Counted from the first letter of the stretch, positions 24,949 to 33,885 are shown. The stretch is 64,000 nt of DNA from Plesiocystis pacifica SIR-1 (GCF_000170895.1 NZ_ABCS01000003.1:142574-206573), one strand, 5' to 3'. Numbers and translations: made by a program. Notes: generated by a model from the letters alone, not told the origin.

Positions 24949-25773
24949 CTACCCGAGGGGCGCAGAGGGTCGGCCCCAGTTGTCGAGCTCGCGCTCGAGC
25001 GCGTCGACGATGCGTTGGACCTTCGCGTCGTCGAGGGCGTCGGGGTGCGGCGGCCCAAAGCGGTGGGCGTCGTTGTCGAAGTACTTGCCCGAGGCGTCCG
25101 CGAAGGCCTCGCTCAGCGCCGCCCGCATCAAGATGTCGGCGCCGACGCGCACGTCGTTGCCCGCGACCCCAAAGCCCTCGCGGACCATGTTGGTCGCGAG
25201 CAGCGAGCCCGGGTTGACCGCGACCACGACCGGCCCCTCGGGCAGGGACTTCGCCAGCCACCGCGACCAGGCCGTGATCGCCAGCTTGCTCTGGGCGTAG
25301 GCGTCGAACTCCGCGAGCCGCCTGCGCCCGGCGAGCGCGTCGAGGCTGACGGGGTTTTGCGCCGCCGACGAGAGGTTGACGATCCGTCCGCTCGGGGGGA
25401 GGAGGGGCAGCAGCCGCTGGGTCAGGTGCAGCGGCGCGAGGGTGTTGACGACGAAGCGCAGGTCGTGGCCGCTGTCGGTGATGGGCCGGGAGGTCTTGAA
25501 CACCCCCGCGTTGTTGATGAGCACGTCCAGCCGCGCGTGGTCGCTCACGACGGCGGCCGCGAAGGCCTCGACGGCGTCGAAGCGGGACAGGTCGGCGACG
25601 TAGCCCTGGACCGGTCCGGCGCCGGGCAGGACCCGGAGCAGGGCCTCGAGCTCGTCGAGCTTGGCGCGGCTGCGCCCGTGTACGAGGAGGTGATGCCCCC
25701 GCGCCGCCAGGGCCTTGGCGGTTTCGAAGCCGATGCCGGAGGTCGCCCCCGTGATGAGAATGGTCTTGGACAT
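24949..25773 (-). CDS. Short-chain dehydrogenase/reductase
   Basis: 274 residues of the classical SDR fold: cofactor motif TGATSGIG at 8-15, INNAG near 86-90, the catalytic Ser in LSSAAQN and YAQSK near 159-163. The sequence NPVSLDAL between Ser and Tyr and the long C-terminal part (to DALERELDNW) resemble the retinol dehydrogenase/WWOX-like subgroup that reduces carbonyls with NAD(P)H. It starts 12 nt after the luciferase-like gene and is co-transcribed with it. The divergent LysR gene probably controls both. The substrate is unknown. Confidence 0.85.
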   Translation of the reverse strand: MSKTILITGATSGIGFETAKALAARGHHLLVHGRSRAKLDELEALLRVLPGAGPVQGYVADLSRFDAVEAFAAAVVSDHARLDVLINNAGVFKTSRPITDSGHDLRFVVNTLAPLHLTQRLLPLLPPSGRIVNLSSAAQNPVSLDALAGRRRLAEFDAYAQSKLAITAWSRWLAKSLPEGPVVVAVNPGSLLATNMVREGFGVAGNDVRVGADILMRAALSEAFADASGKYFDNDAHRFGPPHPDALDDAKVQRIVDALERELDNWGRPSAPLG

Positions 25774-25785
25774 GGTCGGGTCGTT

Positions 25786-26772
25786 TCAGTCGTGGAATGC
25801 GGGCAGGAGCTCGCGGGAGAGCCGTTCGAGGGTGGGGGGGATCTCGGCGGCGTTGAAGCGGAGGTTGAGCGCGACGTGGTTGAGGCCGGCGTGGCGCAGG
25901 GACTCGAGGTAGCGCTGCAGGCCCTTCACGCCGACTCGGAGCCCGAGGTGGATGGGGCTCGGCGGGGCGTCGGGGTCCTCGAGCAGGTCGACGTAGAGCG
26001 GCTGCATGGCGGGCTTTTGCGCGCGCCCGGCCTCGAGCCTTCGCCGACGCCAGTCGCCGACGATCCTCGCCTGAGCGCTCGCCGAGCGCGGGTAGATCAT
26101 CCACCCGTCGCCGTGCCGGGCGTGCCACTCGGGCCCCTGCTGACTCCCGCCGGTGAGCAGCAGGGGGAGCTTGCCGCCCGAGGGCTTCGGGAGCATGTCG
26201 AGGCCCCCGCCCGGGCTGCCGTGGGCGCTCTGAAACGCGGCCCGGGCGTCGCCCATCTGCCGGATGTACTCGAAGCTGTCCCGGAAGCGCTCGCCTCGAT
26301 CGTTGTAGGGCAGGTTGAGCGCCGGGTACTCCTCGGGCCGGTCACCGGAGGCCACCCCGAGCAGGACGCGACCGCCGCTGAGCACGTCGGCGCTCGCCGC
26401 CGCCTTTGCGACGTGCGCGGGGTGGCGAAGGGGGAGCACCACGCTGGCCACGCCGAGGGCGATGGACTCGGTCGCGCCCGCGAGCAGGCCCAGGTAGACG
26501 AAGGGGTCGAAGAGCTGGCCCGCGTCACCAAAGCTCGGCACGTTGAAGGGGACGTCCCGCAGCCAGACCGCCGCGAAGCCGAGGGCCTCGGCCAGACGCA
26601 CCCGCTCGAGGTGGTCGGCCATGGTCGGCACGGGGCCCTGGGCGTAGCGCTCGATGGGCACGACCAGGCCGAGGGTCAGGCGCTCGGGCTGGAACACCGA
26701 GGCGTAGCCGCGATTGATGCGGTCGAAGGCGCTCGGCTCGGCTGGGGCTCGGGTGGGCCTGGCGACGGACAT
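25786..26772 (-). CDS. Luciferase-like (LLM class) flavin-dependent oxidoreductase
   Basis: 328 residues with the bacterial luciferase/F420 TIM-barrel pattern: DHLERVRLAEALGFAAVWLRD, a strand with ATESIALGVASVVLPLRHP, and SGGRVLLGVASGDRPEEY. Members use FMNH2 or F420 to oxidise small organic substrates. GAGGAAG is placed 5 nt before the ATG. It is the first gene of a two-gene unit with the SDR and is divergent from a LysR regulator across an AT-rich 156-bp region, a layout typical of an inducible oxidation pathway for a xenobiotic or reactive aldehyde. Confidence 0.82.
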   Translation of the reverse strand: MSVARPTRAPAEPSAFDRINRGYASVFQPERLTLGLVVPIERYAQGPVPTMADHLERVRLAEALGFAAVWLRDVPFNVPSFGDAGQLFDPFVYLGLLAGATESIALGVASVVLPLRHPAHVAKAAASADVLSGGRVLLGVASGDRPEEYPALNLPYNDRGERFRDSFEYIRQMGDARAAFQSAHGSPGGGLDMLPKPSGGKLPLLLTGGSQQGPEWHARHGDGWMIYPRSASAQARIVGDWRRRRLEAGRAQKPAMQPLYVDLLEDPDAPPSPIHLGLRVGVKGLQRYLESLRHAGLNHVALNLRFNAAEIPPTLERLSRELLPAFHD

Positions 26773-26916
26773 GGGGACTTCCTCGGTTCGACAAATCTAG
26801 GTTACAGGTGACGGGGCGCCGACTGGACAGTGTTGCTCTGTGCGGCCTCCGAAGGCATGATGGAGTCGCTCCCGGCGCCTGAGAAACAAAGAACGTTCAC
26901 ATCACTTTCAATTTTT

Positions 26917-26927
26917 GATTGACAATC
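26917..26927. promoter_or_regulatory. Palindrome in AT-rich LysR/LLM divergent region
   Basis: GATTG-A-CAATC is a perfect 5-1-5 inverted repeat directly before the LysR gene start. The surrounding 26881-26940 is only 35 % GC by count. A perfect 8-bp palindrome GAACGTTC lies at 26891-26898. Both are candidate LysR operator elements. Confidence 0.4.
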
Positions 26928-26928
26928 T

Positions 26929-27867
26929 ATGAGGCTAGACGAGATGGAGCTCCTCCTGCGCGTCGCCGAGACGGGGTCCATGACCCTGGCGGCCCGCCAG
27001 ATGAACCGAACCCCCGCGGCGGTCAGCGCCTCCGTGAAGCGGCTCGAGGCCGAGCTCGGGGTTCGGGTCTTCGATCGCACGACCCGCTCCGTGCAGCCCA
27101 CGGACGAGGGGCTGCTCGTGCTCGAAGGCTGCCAGGACGTCGTCGAGCGGTGGCAGCAGGCCCTCGAAGGCATCCGCGGCGCCGAGCGGGAGCTCGCGGG
27201 CAGCATCCACGTCTCGGCGCCCGCGGACACGAGCTACCAGGTCCTCGCGCCGGTCGCCGTCGAGGTGGCCGCGGCCCACCCCAAGCTCGACATCGTCGTC
27301 CACTCCAGCGACGCGGTGCACCACCTCCACCGAGACGCCATCGACATGGCGATCCGCTACGGCCCCCTGCAAGACAGCGCCCTGACGGCGCGAAAGCTCG
27401 CGCAGTGGCCGGGCGTCCTGGTGGCGTCTCCCGCCTACCTCGAGCAGCACGGACAGCCCGAGCGGCCCGAACAGCTCGCCGACCACCGACTGCTCACCCT
27501 TCAGCTCTCGAGCATCCCCAACCGAAGCTGGTCGCTGCGCTCGGAGGCGGGGCCGCGCCAGCTCGAGATCGAGAGCAACCTGTGCGGCGACGGCTACCTG
27601 ACCCGTCGGTGGGCGAGCGAGGGGCGAGGCGTCGCGCTCAAGAGCTTGTTCGACGTGATCGACGACCTCGAGTCGGGCCGCCTCGTCCGCGTGTTGCCGG
27701 CGTACTCGAGCGGGCCCATGCCGATCCACGCCCTGTTCCCGAGCCGCCGCTACATGCCGGCGAGGGTGCGCGCCTTCGACATCGCGCTGTCCGCCGCCTT
27801 CGAGGCGCGCTCGGGTCGCTGCGCGGCCTGGCTGCGGAGCCAGTCCCCGGGGCAGTCGCCAGGGTAG
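26929..27867 (+). CDS. LysR family transcriptional regulator
   Basis: 312 residues. The N-terminal winged helix-turn-helix shows ETGSMTLAARQMNRTPAAVSA near 14-34 and LGVRVFDRTTRSVQPTDEG, followed by a periplasmic-binding-like effector domain (HVSAPADTSYQVLAPV, AIDMAIRYG). It is divergent from the LLM/SDR pair, which it most likely regulates in response to a substrate or product, with autoregulation through the shared region. The ATG at 26929 lacks a Shine-Dalgarno sequence; ATG 26944 is an alternative. It ends 3 nt before the convergent lipoprotein gene. Confidence 0.9.
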   Translation: MRLDEMELLLRVAETGSMTLAARQMNRTPAAVSASVKRLEAELGVRVFDRTTRSVQPTDEGLLVLEGCQDVVERWQQALEGIRGAERELAGSIHVSAPADTSYQVLAPVAVEVAAAHPKLDIVVHSSDAVHHLHRDAIDMAIRYGPLQDSALTARKLAQWPGVLVASPAYLEQHGQPERPEQLADHRLLTLQLSSIPNRSWSLRSEAGPRQLEIESNLCGDGYLTRRWASEGRGVALKSLFDVIDDLESGRLVRVLPAYSSGPMPIHALFPSRRYMPARVRAFDIALSAAFEARSGRCAAWLRSQSPGQSPG

Positions 27868-27870
27868 TCG

Positions 27871-28221
27871 TCAGGGCGCGAAGCCGACGCCGAACTGGAT
27901 GGTCTGGCGGCGATCCTCGGGGAAGCGCCAGCGCTTGATTCGACGCACCGCGCAGGCCGACAGGGCCGGCACGCCGAGCTCGTCGACCTCGAGGGTGACC
28001 CAGTCGACGGCGCCGTTGCGGCGGATGTCGACGGCGAACAGCAGCGAGCCCGCGCGGGTGCGCTGGTCGGCGGGGAGCTCGGACCAGCAGCTCTGCAGCT
28101 CGGGCAACTTGGCCTCGACCACGGCCTGGCGCGCGCTGGCCTTGGCCGAGCTCGAGCTTCCATGGGCGCAGCCGGCCAGGAGCACGAGGCCCGCCGCGCA
28201 CAGGCACTGGCGCGCGCGCAT
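27871..28221 (-). CDS. Small lipoprotein with AgmX/PglI-like (TonB-type) C-terminal domain
   Basis: 116 residues. The lipobox is LLAGC after a short signal. The mature part has the pattern of the AgmX/PglI C-terminal domain: LPELQSCWSEL, LLFAVDIRRNGAVDWV, LSACAVRRIKRWRFPE. In myxobacteria this domain occurs in envelope proteins including gliding-related ones. Two Cys in the domain may form the usual disulfide. The ATG overlaps the dapB stop by one base (TGATG), an unusual partner for lysine biosynthesis genes. Confidence 0.75.
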   Translation of the reverse strand: MRARQCLCAAGLVLLAGCAHGSSSSAKASARQAVVEAKLPELQSCWSELPADQRTRAGSLLFAVDIRRNGAVDWVTLEVDELGVPALSACAVRRIKRWRFPEDRRQTIQFGVGFAP

Positions 28222-29027
28222 CACAGCCCGAGGACGTCGAACATGTCGTAGACGCCGGGCTCGGCGTTGGCGGCCCAGCGAGCGGCCCGCAGGGCCCCGC
28301 GGGCGAAGATGGCCCGGTCGCCGGCGCGGTGGATGAGCTCGATGCGCTCGCCCTCGCCGAAGAACATCAAGGTGTGCTCGCCGGCCGAGTCGCCGCCGCG
28401 CATGCCGTAGACGCCGATCTCTTCCTCCTGGCGAACCTCCCGACGGCTCGAGCGATCGGTGATCGCCACGTCGGAGAACACCTGCTCCCGGGACTTGGCC
28501 ACGGCCTGGGCGATGCGCAGGGCCGTGCCCGAGGGCGCGTCGCGCTTGTGGCGGTGGTGCAGCTCGACGATCTCGGCCTCCCAGTGGGGCCCGAGGGCCT
28601 GGGCGGCGACGGCCGCGAGGCGCTGCATCAAGGTCACGCCCACGGAGAAGTTGGCGGCGTAGACCACGGGGATCTTGGTGCCGGCGTCGATCAGCAGCTG
28701 CTCTTGCTCTCCGCTCAGCCCGGTGGTCCCGATGACCAGGGGCACGCCCGCCTCGACGCAGCGGTTGACGTTGGTCTCCGTCGCCTTGGGCAGGGAGAAG
28801 TCGACGACCACGCTGCCCCGGCGGGGGCGGAGCTCGTCGTTGACGAGCACGCCGAGCTCCGGGCGGTTGACGAGGCGGCCGGCGTCCTGACCGATGCCGG
28901 GGCCGCCCGAGCGGTCGACGCAGGCGCCGAGGGTGAGGTCCTCGGAGTCCATCACTTCGCGGATGAGGGCGGTGCCCATGCGGCCGCGGGCGCCGACGAC
29001 GAGAATCGAGATCATGCGGGTGTTCAT
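28221..29027 (-). CDS. dapB: 4-hydroxy-tetrahydrodipicolinate reductase
   Basis: 268 residues. The N-terminal nucleotide-binding motif is VVGARGRMG, and the catalytic region ELHHRHKRDAPSGTALR near 155-172 holds the active-site His and Lys residues and the substrate loop. It uses NAD(P)H to reduce the DapA product in the diaminopimelate pathway to lysine and peptidoglycan. It lies 36 bp downstream of dapA, the usual partner. Confidence 0.96.
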   Translation of the reverse strand: MNTRMISILVVGARGRMGTALIREVMDSEDLTLGACVDRSGGPGIGQDAGRLVNRPELGVLVNDELRPRRGSVVVDFSLPKATETNVNRCVEAGVPLVIGTTGLSGEQEQLLIDAGTKIPVVYAANFSVGVTLMQRLAAVAAQALGPHWEAEIVELHHRHKRDAPSGTALRIAQAVAKSREQVFSDVAITDRSSRREVRQEEEIGVYGMRGGDSAGEHTLMFFGEGERIELIHRAGDRAIFARGALRAARWAANAEPGVYDMFDVLGL

Positions 29028-29063
29028 GGTGGCAATCCTGTGGAAAGCGGGGACGGATGGGGC

Positions 29064-29966
29064 TCAGCCGAGCAGTCCGAGCTCGCGCATGCACGCGCCG
29101 AGCTGAGCGTAGAGGGGGTCGTCCACGGACATGTCGTGGAGGGGCGAGCGGAGCGTGAGGCTCGACAGCCCGAGCTGGTGGAGGGCGGCCTTGGCCGGGA
29201 TCGGGTTGGCCGTGGCGAACAGCAGGCGGGTCAGCCGCAGCTGCTGGTAGTGGAGGCTCCGGGCCGCGTCGAGGCGGCCAGCGGCGAAGGCCTCGTAGAG
29301 GTCGACGATGAGCTTGGGCGCGACGTTGGAGACCACCGAGATGACCCCGTCGCCGCCCACGGCGAAGAAGGGCAGCATGGTGAAGTCGTCGCCGGACATC
29401 AGGCAAAAGGCCTCGCCGCACTGCTCGCGGACCTGGGCCGCGCGGTACATGTCCGCCGTGGCTTCCTTGACGCCCACGATGTTGGGGTGGCGGGCGAGCT
29501 CGCCGAGGGTCTCGGCCTGGATGTCGGCGACGGTCCGCCCGGGCACGTTGTAGACGACCATCGGCAGGTCGACGGCGTCGGCGATCGCCGTGAAGTGGCG
29601 GACCATGCCGGACTGCGGGGGCTTGTTGTAGTAGGGGACGACCTGCATGGTCGCGGTGACCCCGAGCTCCTTGCACGCCCGGGCCAGCTCGATGGCCTCG
29701 CGGGTGGAGTTGGAGCCGGCGCCGGCGAGCACGGGCACGCGCCCGTCCGCGACGCGGTTGACGACCTCGACGACGTGGATGTGCTCGGCGTGGGACAAGG
29801 TCGCGGCCTCGCCCGTGGTCCCGCAGGGGACCAGGCCGTGGATGCCGCCGGCGATCTGAGCCTCGACCAGCTTGGCGAGGGCGTCGTCGTCGACGCGGCC
29901 CTCCGCGTCCATGGGGGTGATCAGGGCCGTGAAGACGCCGCGGAAGATCTTGGCCGTGTCCGACAT
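29064..29966 (-). CDS. dapA: 4-hydroxy-tetrahydrodipicolinate synthase
   Basis: 300 residues, a TIM-barrel class I aldolase. GTTGEAATL near 49 holds the Thr pair, YNVPGR near 137 the catalytic Tyr, and VGVKEAT the Schiff-base Lys near 166. It condenses pyruvate with aspartate semialdehyde, the first step of the diaminopimelate pathway. It is the first gene of a dapA-dapB-lipoprotein unit. TAGTGT lies on the coding strand 9 nt before the ATG and no Shine-Dalgarno sequence is seen. Confidence 0.96.
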   Translation of the reverse strand: MSDTAKIFRGVFTALITPMDAEGRVDDDALAKLVEAQIAGGIHGLVPCGTTGEAATLSHAEHIHVVEVVNRVADGRVPVLAGAGSNSTREAIELARACKELGVTATMQVVPYYNKPPQSGMVRHFTAIADAVDLPMVVYNVPGRTVADIQAETLGELARHPNIVGVKEATADMYRAAQVREQCGEAFCLMSGDDFTMLPFFAVGGDGVISVVSNVAPKLIVDLYEAFAAGRLDAARSLHYQQLRLTRLLFATANPIPAKAALHQLGLSSLTLRSPLHDMSVDDPLYAQLGACMRELGLLG

Positions 29967-30016
29967 CGTTGCGGGACACTAACTCACGGTCGAGGACGGC
30001 TCAAACGCGGGCGGCT

Positions 30017-30508
30017 TTACCAGCTCAGCGCCTCGGCGACGGCGATCAGGCTCAAAGGGCCGCGCGGCACGGAGTGGACCAGGGCGACGGCCGCCGACGC
30101 CGGGCCCAGGGGCGCGCTGATGCGCCGCGAGCCGGCGAGGGCCTCGCAGCGCACGGAGCTGTAGCGCAGCCCCGCGCTGACCCGCGGGTCGTGGAGCCGG
30201 GTCGTCCCGAGGATCGCGTGGAGGCGGAGCGGGCTGGCCTCGTCGTCGAGGGGGGAGAGCTCGTCGAGCAGGGCCTCGGGGACCTCCCAGCGCAGCTCGA
30301 TCTCGCCAGCGCTGGCGACCGCGCCGGCGACGAAGCGGGCGCTGAACCGAGCTTGCGGCCGCACGCGCAGGCGCTCGACGAGGGCGAGGGCGTGGCCGTT
30401 GGTGGGGTCGCCAGCGAGCACCTCGTCGAGGGTCGCGCGGGCGCGCTCGGGGTGGCCCTGGGCGAGGTAGAGGAGCGCAAGGGTGGGGCTGGCCAGGGGC
30501 TCACTCAC
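30017..30508 (-). CDS. Uncharacterised protein with N-terminal TPR-like repeat, downstream of ribF
   Basis: 163 residues. The first 45 residues look like one or two tetratricopeptide helices (LALLYLAQGHPERARATLDEVLAGDPTNGHAL). The remainder is beta-rich with DUF4912-like character (IELRWEVPEALLDEL, RYSSVRCEALAGSRRISAPLG), though this is not a confident match. No signal peptide. The GTG start overlaps the ribF stop (GTGA), so it is translated after ribF. The function is not recognised. Confidence 0.65.
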   Translation of the reverse strand: MSEPLASPTLALLYLAQGHPERARATLDEVLAGDPTNGHALALVERLRVRPQARFSARFVAGAVASAGEIELRWEVPEALLDELSPLDDEASPLRLHAILGTTRLHDPRVSAGLRYSSVRCEALAGSRRISAPLGPASAAVALVHSVPRGPLSLIAVAEALSW

Positions 30509-31581
30509 GGCTGGACCTCGCTGCGTTCGGCCTGTTCGAAGGGGGGAAGGGCCGCGTCGGCGGCCACGGGCCGAGCGTGGCGGCGGGCCTCGGCGGCGGC
30601 GTCGAGGAGGGGGCGGGCGCGGGCGATGTCGGCGGCGATGGCCTCGCGCAGGGCCTGGGGCCCGTCGAAGCGCTGCTCACCCCGGATGTAGTCGACGAAG
30701 GCCACCTCGACGCGCCGGCCGTAGAGGCGCGCGCCCAGGTCGACGTCGAGGGCGTGGACCTCGAGGCGCAGCGGGGCGTCCTCGCGCGCGCCGGTGAAGG
30801 TCGGGTTGGTGCCGAGGTTGGCGACGGCGGCCCAGCTGTCCCCGGCGTCGCCATCGCTCAGGTCGGTCAGGAAGCAGGCGTAGACCCCGGAGCTCGGCAG
30901 CAAGGACGCGGCGGCGACGTTGGCGGTGGGGAAGCCGAGCCCGCGGCCGCGGGCGTCTCCGTGGACCACCTCGCCCTCCACGGCGTAGAGGCGCCCGAGC
31001 ACCCGAGCGGCGCGCTCGACCTGGCCCTCGCTGACGTAGCGGCGGATCGCCGTGGATCCGAGCTTCTCGCCGGCCAGCTCGCCGCGGCCTTCGATCTTCT
31101 CGACCACGGACACGCGCACGCCCGCCGGCTCGAGCAGGGCGCGGAGCTCCTCGGGCCCGCCGGCCCGGCGAGCGCCGAAGCGAAAGTCGTAGCCGACGAT
31201 CACCGCCGCGGGGGCGAGGCCGTCGAGCAGGAAGGCCTGGACGAAGGCCTGGGGGCTCATGGTCGAGACCGAGGGATCGAAGCGCAGCATCACCAGCTCG
31301 TCCACGCCGAGCTCACGGCACACGCGGACGCGCTGCGCGGGGGTCTGGAGCCGGGGCGCGGCCTTGCCGGGGGCGAGCACGTCGGCGGGGCGGGGCTCGA
31401 AGGTGACCACGGCGACGCGACCGGCGAGGCTGCGCGCCCGAGCGATCAGGCCCTGGTGCCCGCGGTGCATGCCGTCGAAGGTGCCCAGGCACACGGCGGT
31501 GTCGGCCGGGAGGGCTCCGGGCGTGGGCGGGGTCGGGGAGTCCGGCGGCGTGGGGGCGGACGAGAGGTCGAGGACGCGCAT
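30505..31581 (-). CDS. ribF: Bifunctional riboflavin kinase / FAD synthetase
   Basis: 358 residues. The N-terminal nucleotidyltransferase domain has CLGTFDGMHRGHQGL near 31-45 and VGYDFRFGARRAGG near 135, and the C-terminal kinase domain has GRGLGFPTANV near 230 and LRLEVHALDVDLG. It phosphorylates riboflavin to FMN and adenylates it to FAD. The ATG at 31581 gives a Pro/Thr-rich N-terminal extension of about 25 residues; the much longer open frame upstream is antisense to the next gene. No FMN riboswitch is apparent in the 138 bp before it. Confidence 0.93.
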   Translation of the reverse strand: MRVLDLSSAPTPPDSPTPPTPGALPADTAVCLGTFDGMHRGHQGLIARARSLAGRVAVVTFEPRPADVLAPGKAAPRLQTPAQRVRVCRELGVDELVMLRFDPSVSTMSPQAFVQAFLLDGLAPAAVIVGYDFRFGARRAGGPEELRALLEPAGVRVSVVEKIEGRGELAGEKLGSTAIRRYVSEGQVERAARVLGRLYAVEGEVVHGDARGRGLGFPTANVAAASLLPSSGVYACFLTDLSDGDAGDSWAAVANLGTNPTFTGAREDAPLRLEVHALDVDLGARLYGRRVEVAFVDYIRGEQRFDGPQALREAIAADIARARPLLDAAAEARRHARPVAADAALPPFEQAERSEVQP

Positions 31582-31707
31582 GCGGCTGAGGCAGGCGCAA
31601 CCTAGCAGGCGCCTCGGGCAGCGCCTAGATGGGCCGATCGCCCGGGGCGGCGGCCTCGACGGGCCGCGCTCTTGGCGCTGGTCGGCGGCCCGCGCGGGCG
31701 CCCAGGC

Positions 31708-31713
31708 TATGCT
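31708..31713 (+). promoter_or_regulatory. -10-like TATGCT, 6 nt before GTG 31720
   Basis: This hexamer is the reason for choosing GTG 31720 over the upstream TTG at 31672; it predicts a leaderless transcript. Confidence 0.45.
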
Positions 31714-31719
31714 CCGCCG

Positions 31720-33885
31720 GTGCGGCACGTGCTCGCGGTGGCGTGGATCGCCTTCGTCTTCCTGATGATCGGGGCTTCCCCCGCGCACTTTTGGTTGGAC
31801 TCCGGAGAGATCGCCGCCGCCGGGGCCGAGCTCGGCGTCATGCACCCCACGGGCGTGCCCGGCTACATCCCGCTGCTGCACGTGGCCACCGCGCTGCCCG
31901 TCGGCAGCCTCGGCTTTCGCATGGCCCTGTGCTCGAGCCTGTGCATGGCCGGCGCGATCGCCCTGGTGCTGGCGATCTTCGAGCGCCGCGGCGCGCACTG
32001 GGGCCTCGTGTGGGCCCTCGGCCTGTGGATGCCGCTGGGCCTGACCCTGGCCCGCAACGCGCGGGTCGTCGAGATCTACGCCTTCGCGGCCCTGCTCCTG
32101 GCTGCGGCGCTGTGGGGCTTCGACCCGGCGGTCGCCGACGCGCGCCGGGACGCGCGAAGGAGCGTGGGCGTGCTCGCGGCCGTGGTCGCGACCTGGGGCT
32201 TTGGCGACCTGCGCCTGGCCCTGGTGCCGGCCGTGGTGCTCGCGTGGATCCTCGCGTGGCGCCGGGGCGAGGCGTGGACGCGCTGGGCCCCGCTGGTCGT
32301 GGCGTTGGCGTCGACGGTGGTCCTGACCTTGCCCTTCGCGGCGGCCCGCGGCCCCGCGGCGGACTGGGGGCACCCGGTCGACGCGGCCTCGGTCTGGGCC
32401 CACGTCCAGGCCACGGCGATCCGCGACAGCTTCGCGGTCAAGCTCGCCGGCATGGGCTCGCGCGCCTGGGGCCTGCACGCGCGCCAGAGCTTGCTGCGCC
32501 TGACCGAGGACCTGGGCCCGGTCGGCCTGCTCGCGTCCGTGGGCGCCCTGGCCCTGGGCTTGACCCGCCCGCTGTCCGCCCACGCCCGCGAGCGCGAGCT
32601 GGCCAAGGCCGAGAGCCGCGACGCTCGGCCGCTGCGCGAGTTCCTCGACGCCGACCACGGCCTCGCGCGCTGGCTCGGCTGGCTGGCCCTCGTCGAGCTC
32701 GTCTACGCCGTGGCCATCAACCCCATGGGCGGGCGCGATCGCCAGACCGGGCTGGCCCTCGCCGTGGTGCTGACCGTCGCCCTGGGCCTGGCGCTGCACC
32801 GCTGGCTCGAGCACGGCGCCCGCGGTCCCCGGGCCAGCGAGGCGCCCGGCCCCCGCAAGCGCCGGCTGTTTGGTCTCGGCGTCCTCGCGCTGTTTTTGTG
32901 GCTGCCGCCGGCCTACGAGAGCGCCTCGGACCTGCTCGTCACGCGCTCGTGGGCGCCCCACGCCTGGACCCGCGCGGCCCTGGCCGACGCGCCCCAGGAC
33001 GCCCTGCTGCTCAGCCAGAGCGACGATCTGAGCGCTGGCCTGGCGGCGGCCCGGGCCCTCGAGGGGGCGCGCCCCGATCTGGTCACCGCGCCGGCCCAGC
33101 ACCTCTACCGCGAGCCCACGCCCTGGCAGCTCGCCGAGCCTCGCCGCGCCTCGGTGTGGATGGCCGCCGAGCAGGTCGAGTCGAGCCGCTGGCAGGGCCA
33201 GGGCGAGCGCGGCCGGGTGCTCGCGGCCTTCGACGCGTGGCAGGGCTACGTGGTCCTCGAGTCCCCGACCACCGGCGCGCTCGGGGGCGTGGCCCTGCCC
33301 GCCTTGCCGGGCGACGCGGCGCGCTTGCCTCTGGCCGTCAGCCTGCTCCCGCCGCCGCGCGACGCCCTCCCGGCCACCGCGCGGGCCCCCGGCGAGGACC
33401 CCCTCGCGCCCCTGCGGGCCACCCTCGCGCGCTGGTCGGGGCGCCTCGACAACCCCGTCGATCGCCAGCGCCTCGCCGACGCCCTCGCCCTCGCCGTCCA
33501 CGGTCGCTTCGCCCGCTCGCCGGACTCGCCCGTGCGCTGGCTCGAGGCCCGGGACGGCTACGGGCTGATCCTCGACGAGGTCGACCCCGACCACCCGCGC
33601 TCGCTGATCGGCCTGGCCGCCGCCGAGGATCGCTTTGGCGAGACCCGCCGCGCCATCGAGCTCACCCGCCGGGCCCTCGAGCTCGACCCCGAGCGCTCGA
33701 CGGCCGCCGCCAACTTGGCGCTCTATCTGTCGCGCGACGAGGGCGGCCTCGAACAGGCGCGCGAGCTGGCCGAGCTGGCCGTCGAGCTCGCGGCCGACAA
33801 GCGCTCGAACTGGTCGCGCCTGCTGCAGGTGTGTCAGGCCCAGGGCGACGGCGAGTGCGAGGCTCGGGCGCAGGCGAAGCTGTGA
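31720..33885 (+). CDS. DUF2723 membrane protein with C-terminal TPR region
   Basis: About 721 residues. The motif FWLDSGEIAAAGAELGVMHPTGVPGY near residues 24-48 matches DUF2723 (glycosyltransferase-like multi-spanning proteins whose DSGE..HP pattern resembles GT-C enzymes). It is followed by about ten hydrophobic segments to about residue 420. The last 250 residues are soluble, with TPR-like repeats (RRAIELTRRALELDPERSTAAANLALYL). Proteins of this type may transfer sugars from lipid-linked donors outside the membrane. It is divergent from ribF. Confidence 0.8.
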   Translation: MRHVLAVAWIAFVFLMIGASPAHFWLDSGEIAAAGAELGVMHPTGVPGYIPLLHVATALPVGSLGFRMALCSSLCMAGAIALVLAIFERRGAHWGLVWALGLWMPLGLTLARNARVVEIYAFAALLLAAALWGFDPAVADARRDARRSVGVLAAVVATWGFGDLRLALVPAVVLAWILAWRRGEAWTRWAPLVVALASTVVLTLPFAAARGPAADWGHPVDAASVWAHVQATAIRDSFAVKLAGMGSRAWGLHARQSLLRLTEDLGPVGLLASVGALALGLTRPLSAHARERELAKAESRDARPLREFLDADHGLARWLGWLALVELVYAVAINPMGGRDRQTGLALAVVLTVALGLALHRWLEHGARGPRASEAPGPRKRRLFGLGVLALFLWLPPAYESASDLLVTRSWAPHAWTRAALADAPQDALLLSQSDDLSAGLAAARALEGARPDLVTAPAQHLYREPTPWQLAEPRRASVWMAAEQVESSRWQGQGERGRVLAAFDAWQGYVVLESPTTGALGGVALPALPGDAARLPLAVSLLPPPRDALPATARAPGEDPLAPLRATLARWSGRLDNPVDRQRLADALALAVHGRFARSPDSPVRWLEARDGYGLILDEVDPDHPRSLIGLAAAEDRFGETRRAIELTRRALELDPERSTAAANLALYLSRDEGGLEQARELAELAVELAADKRSNWSRLLQVCQAQGDGECEARAQAKL

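Noticed and set aside
23578..26811. Plus-strand open frame of over 1000 codons after hypE
   Set aside because: Antisense to the TIGR02996, SDR and LLM genes, all of which have clear motifs.
31582..31719. Possible FMN riboswitch before ribF
   Set aside because: No recognisable conserved FMN aptamer segments; the region is a short divergent spacer.
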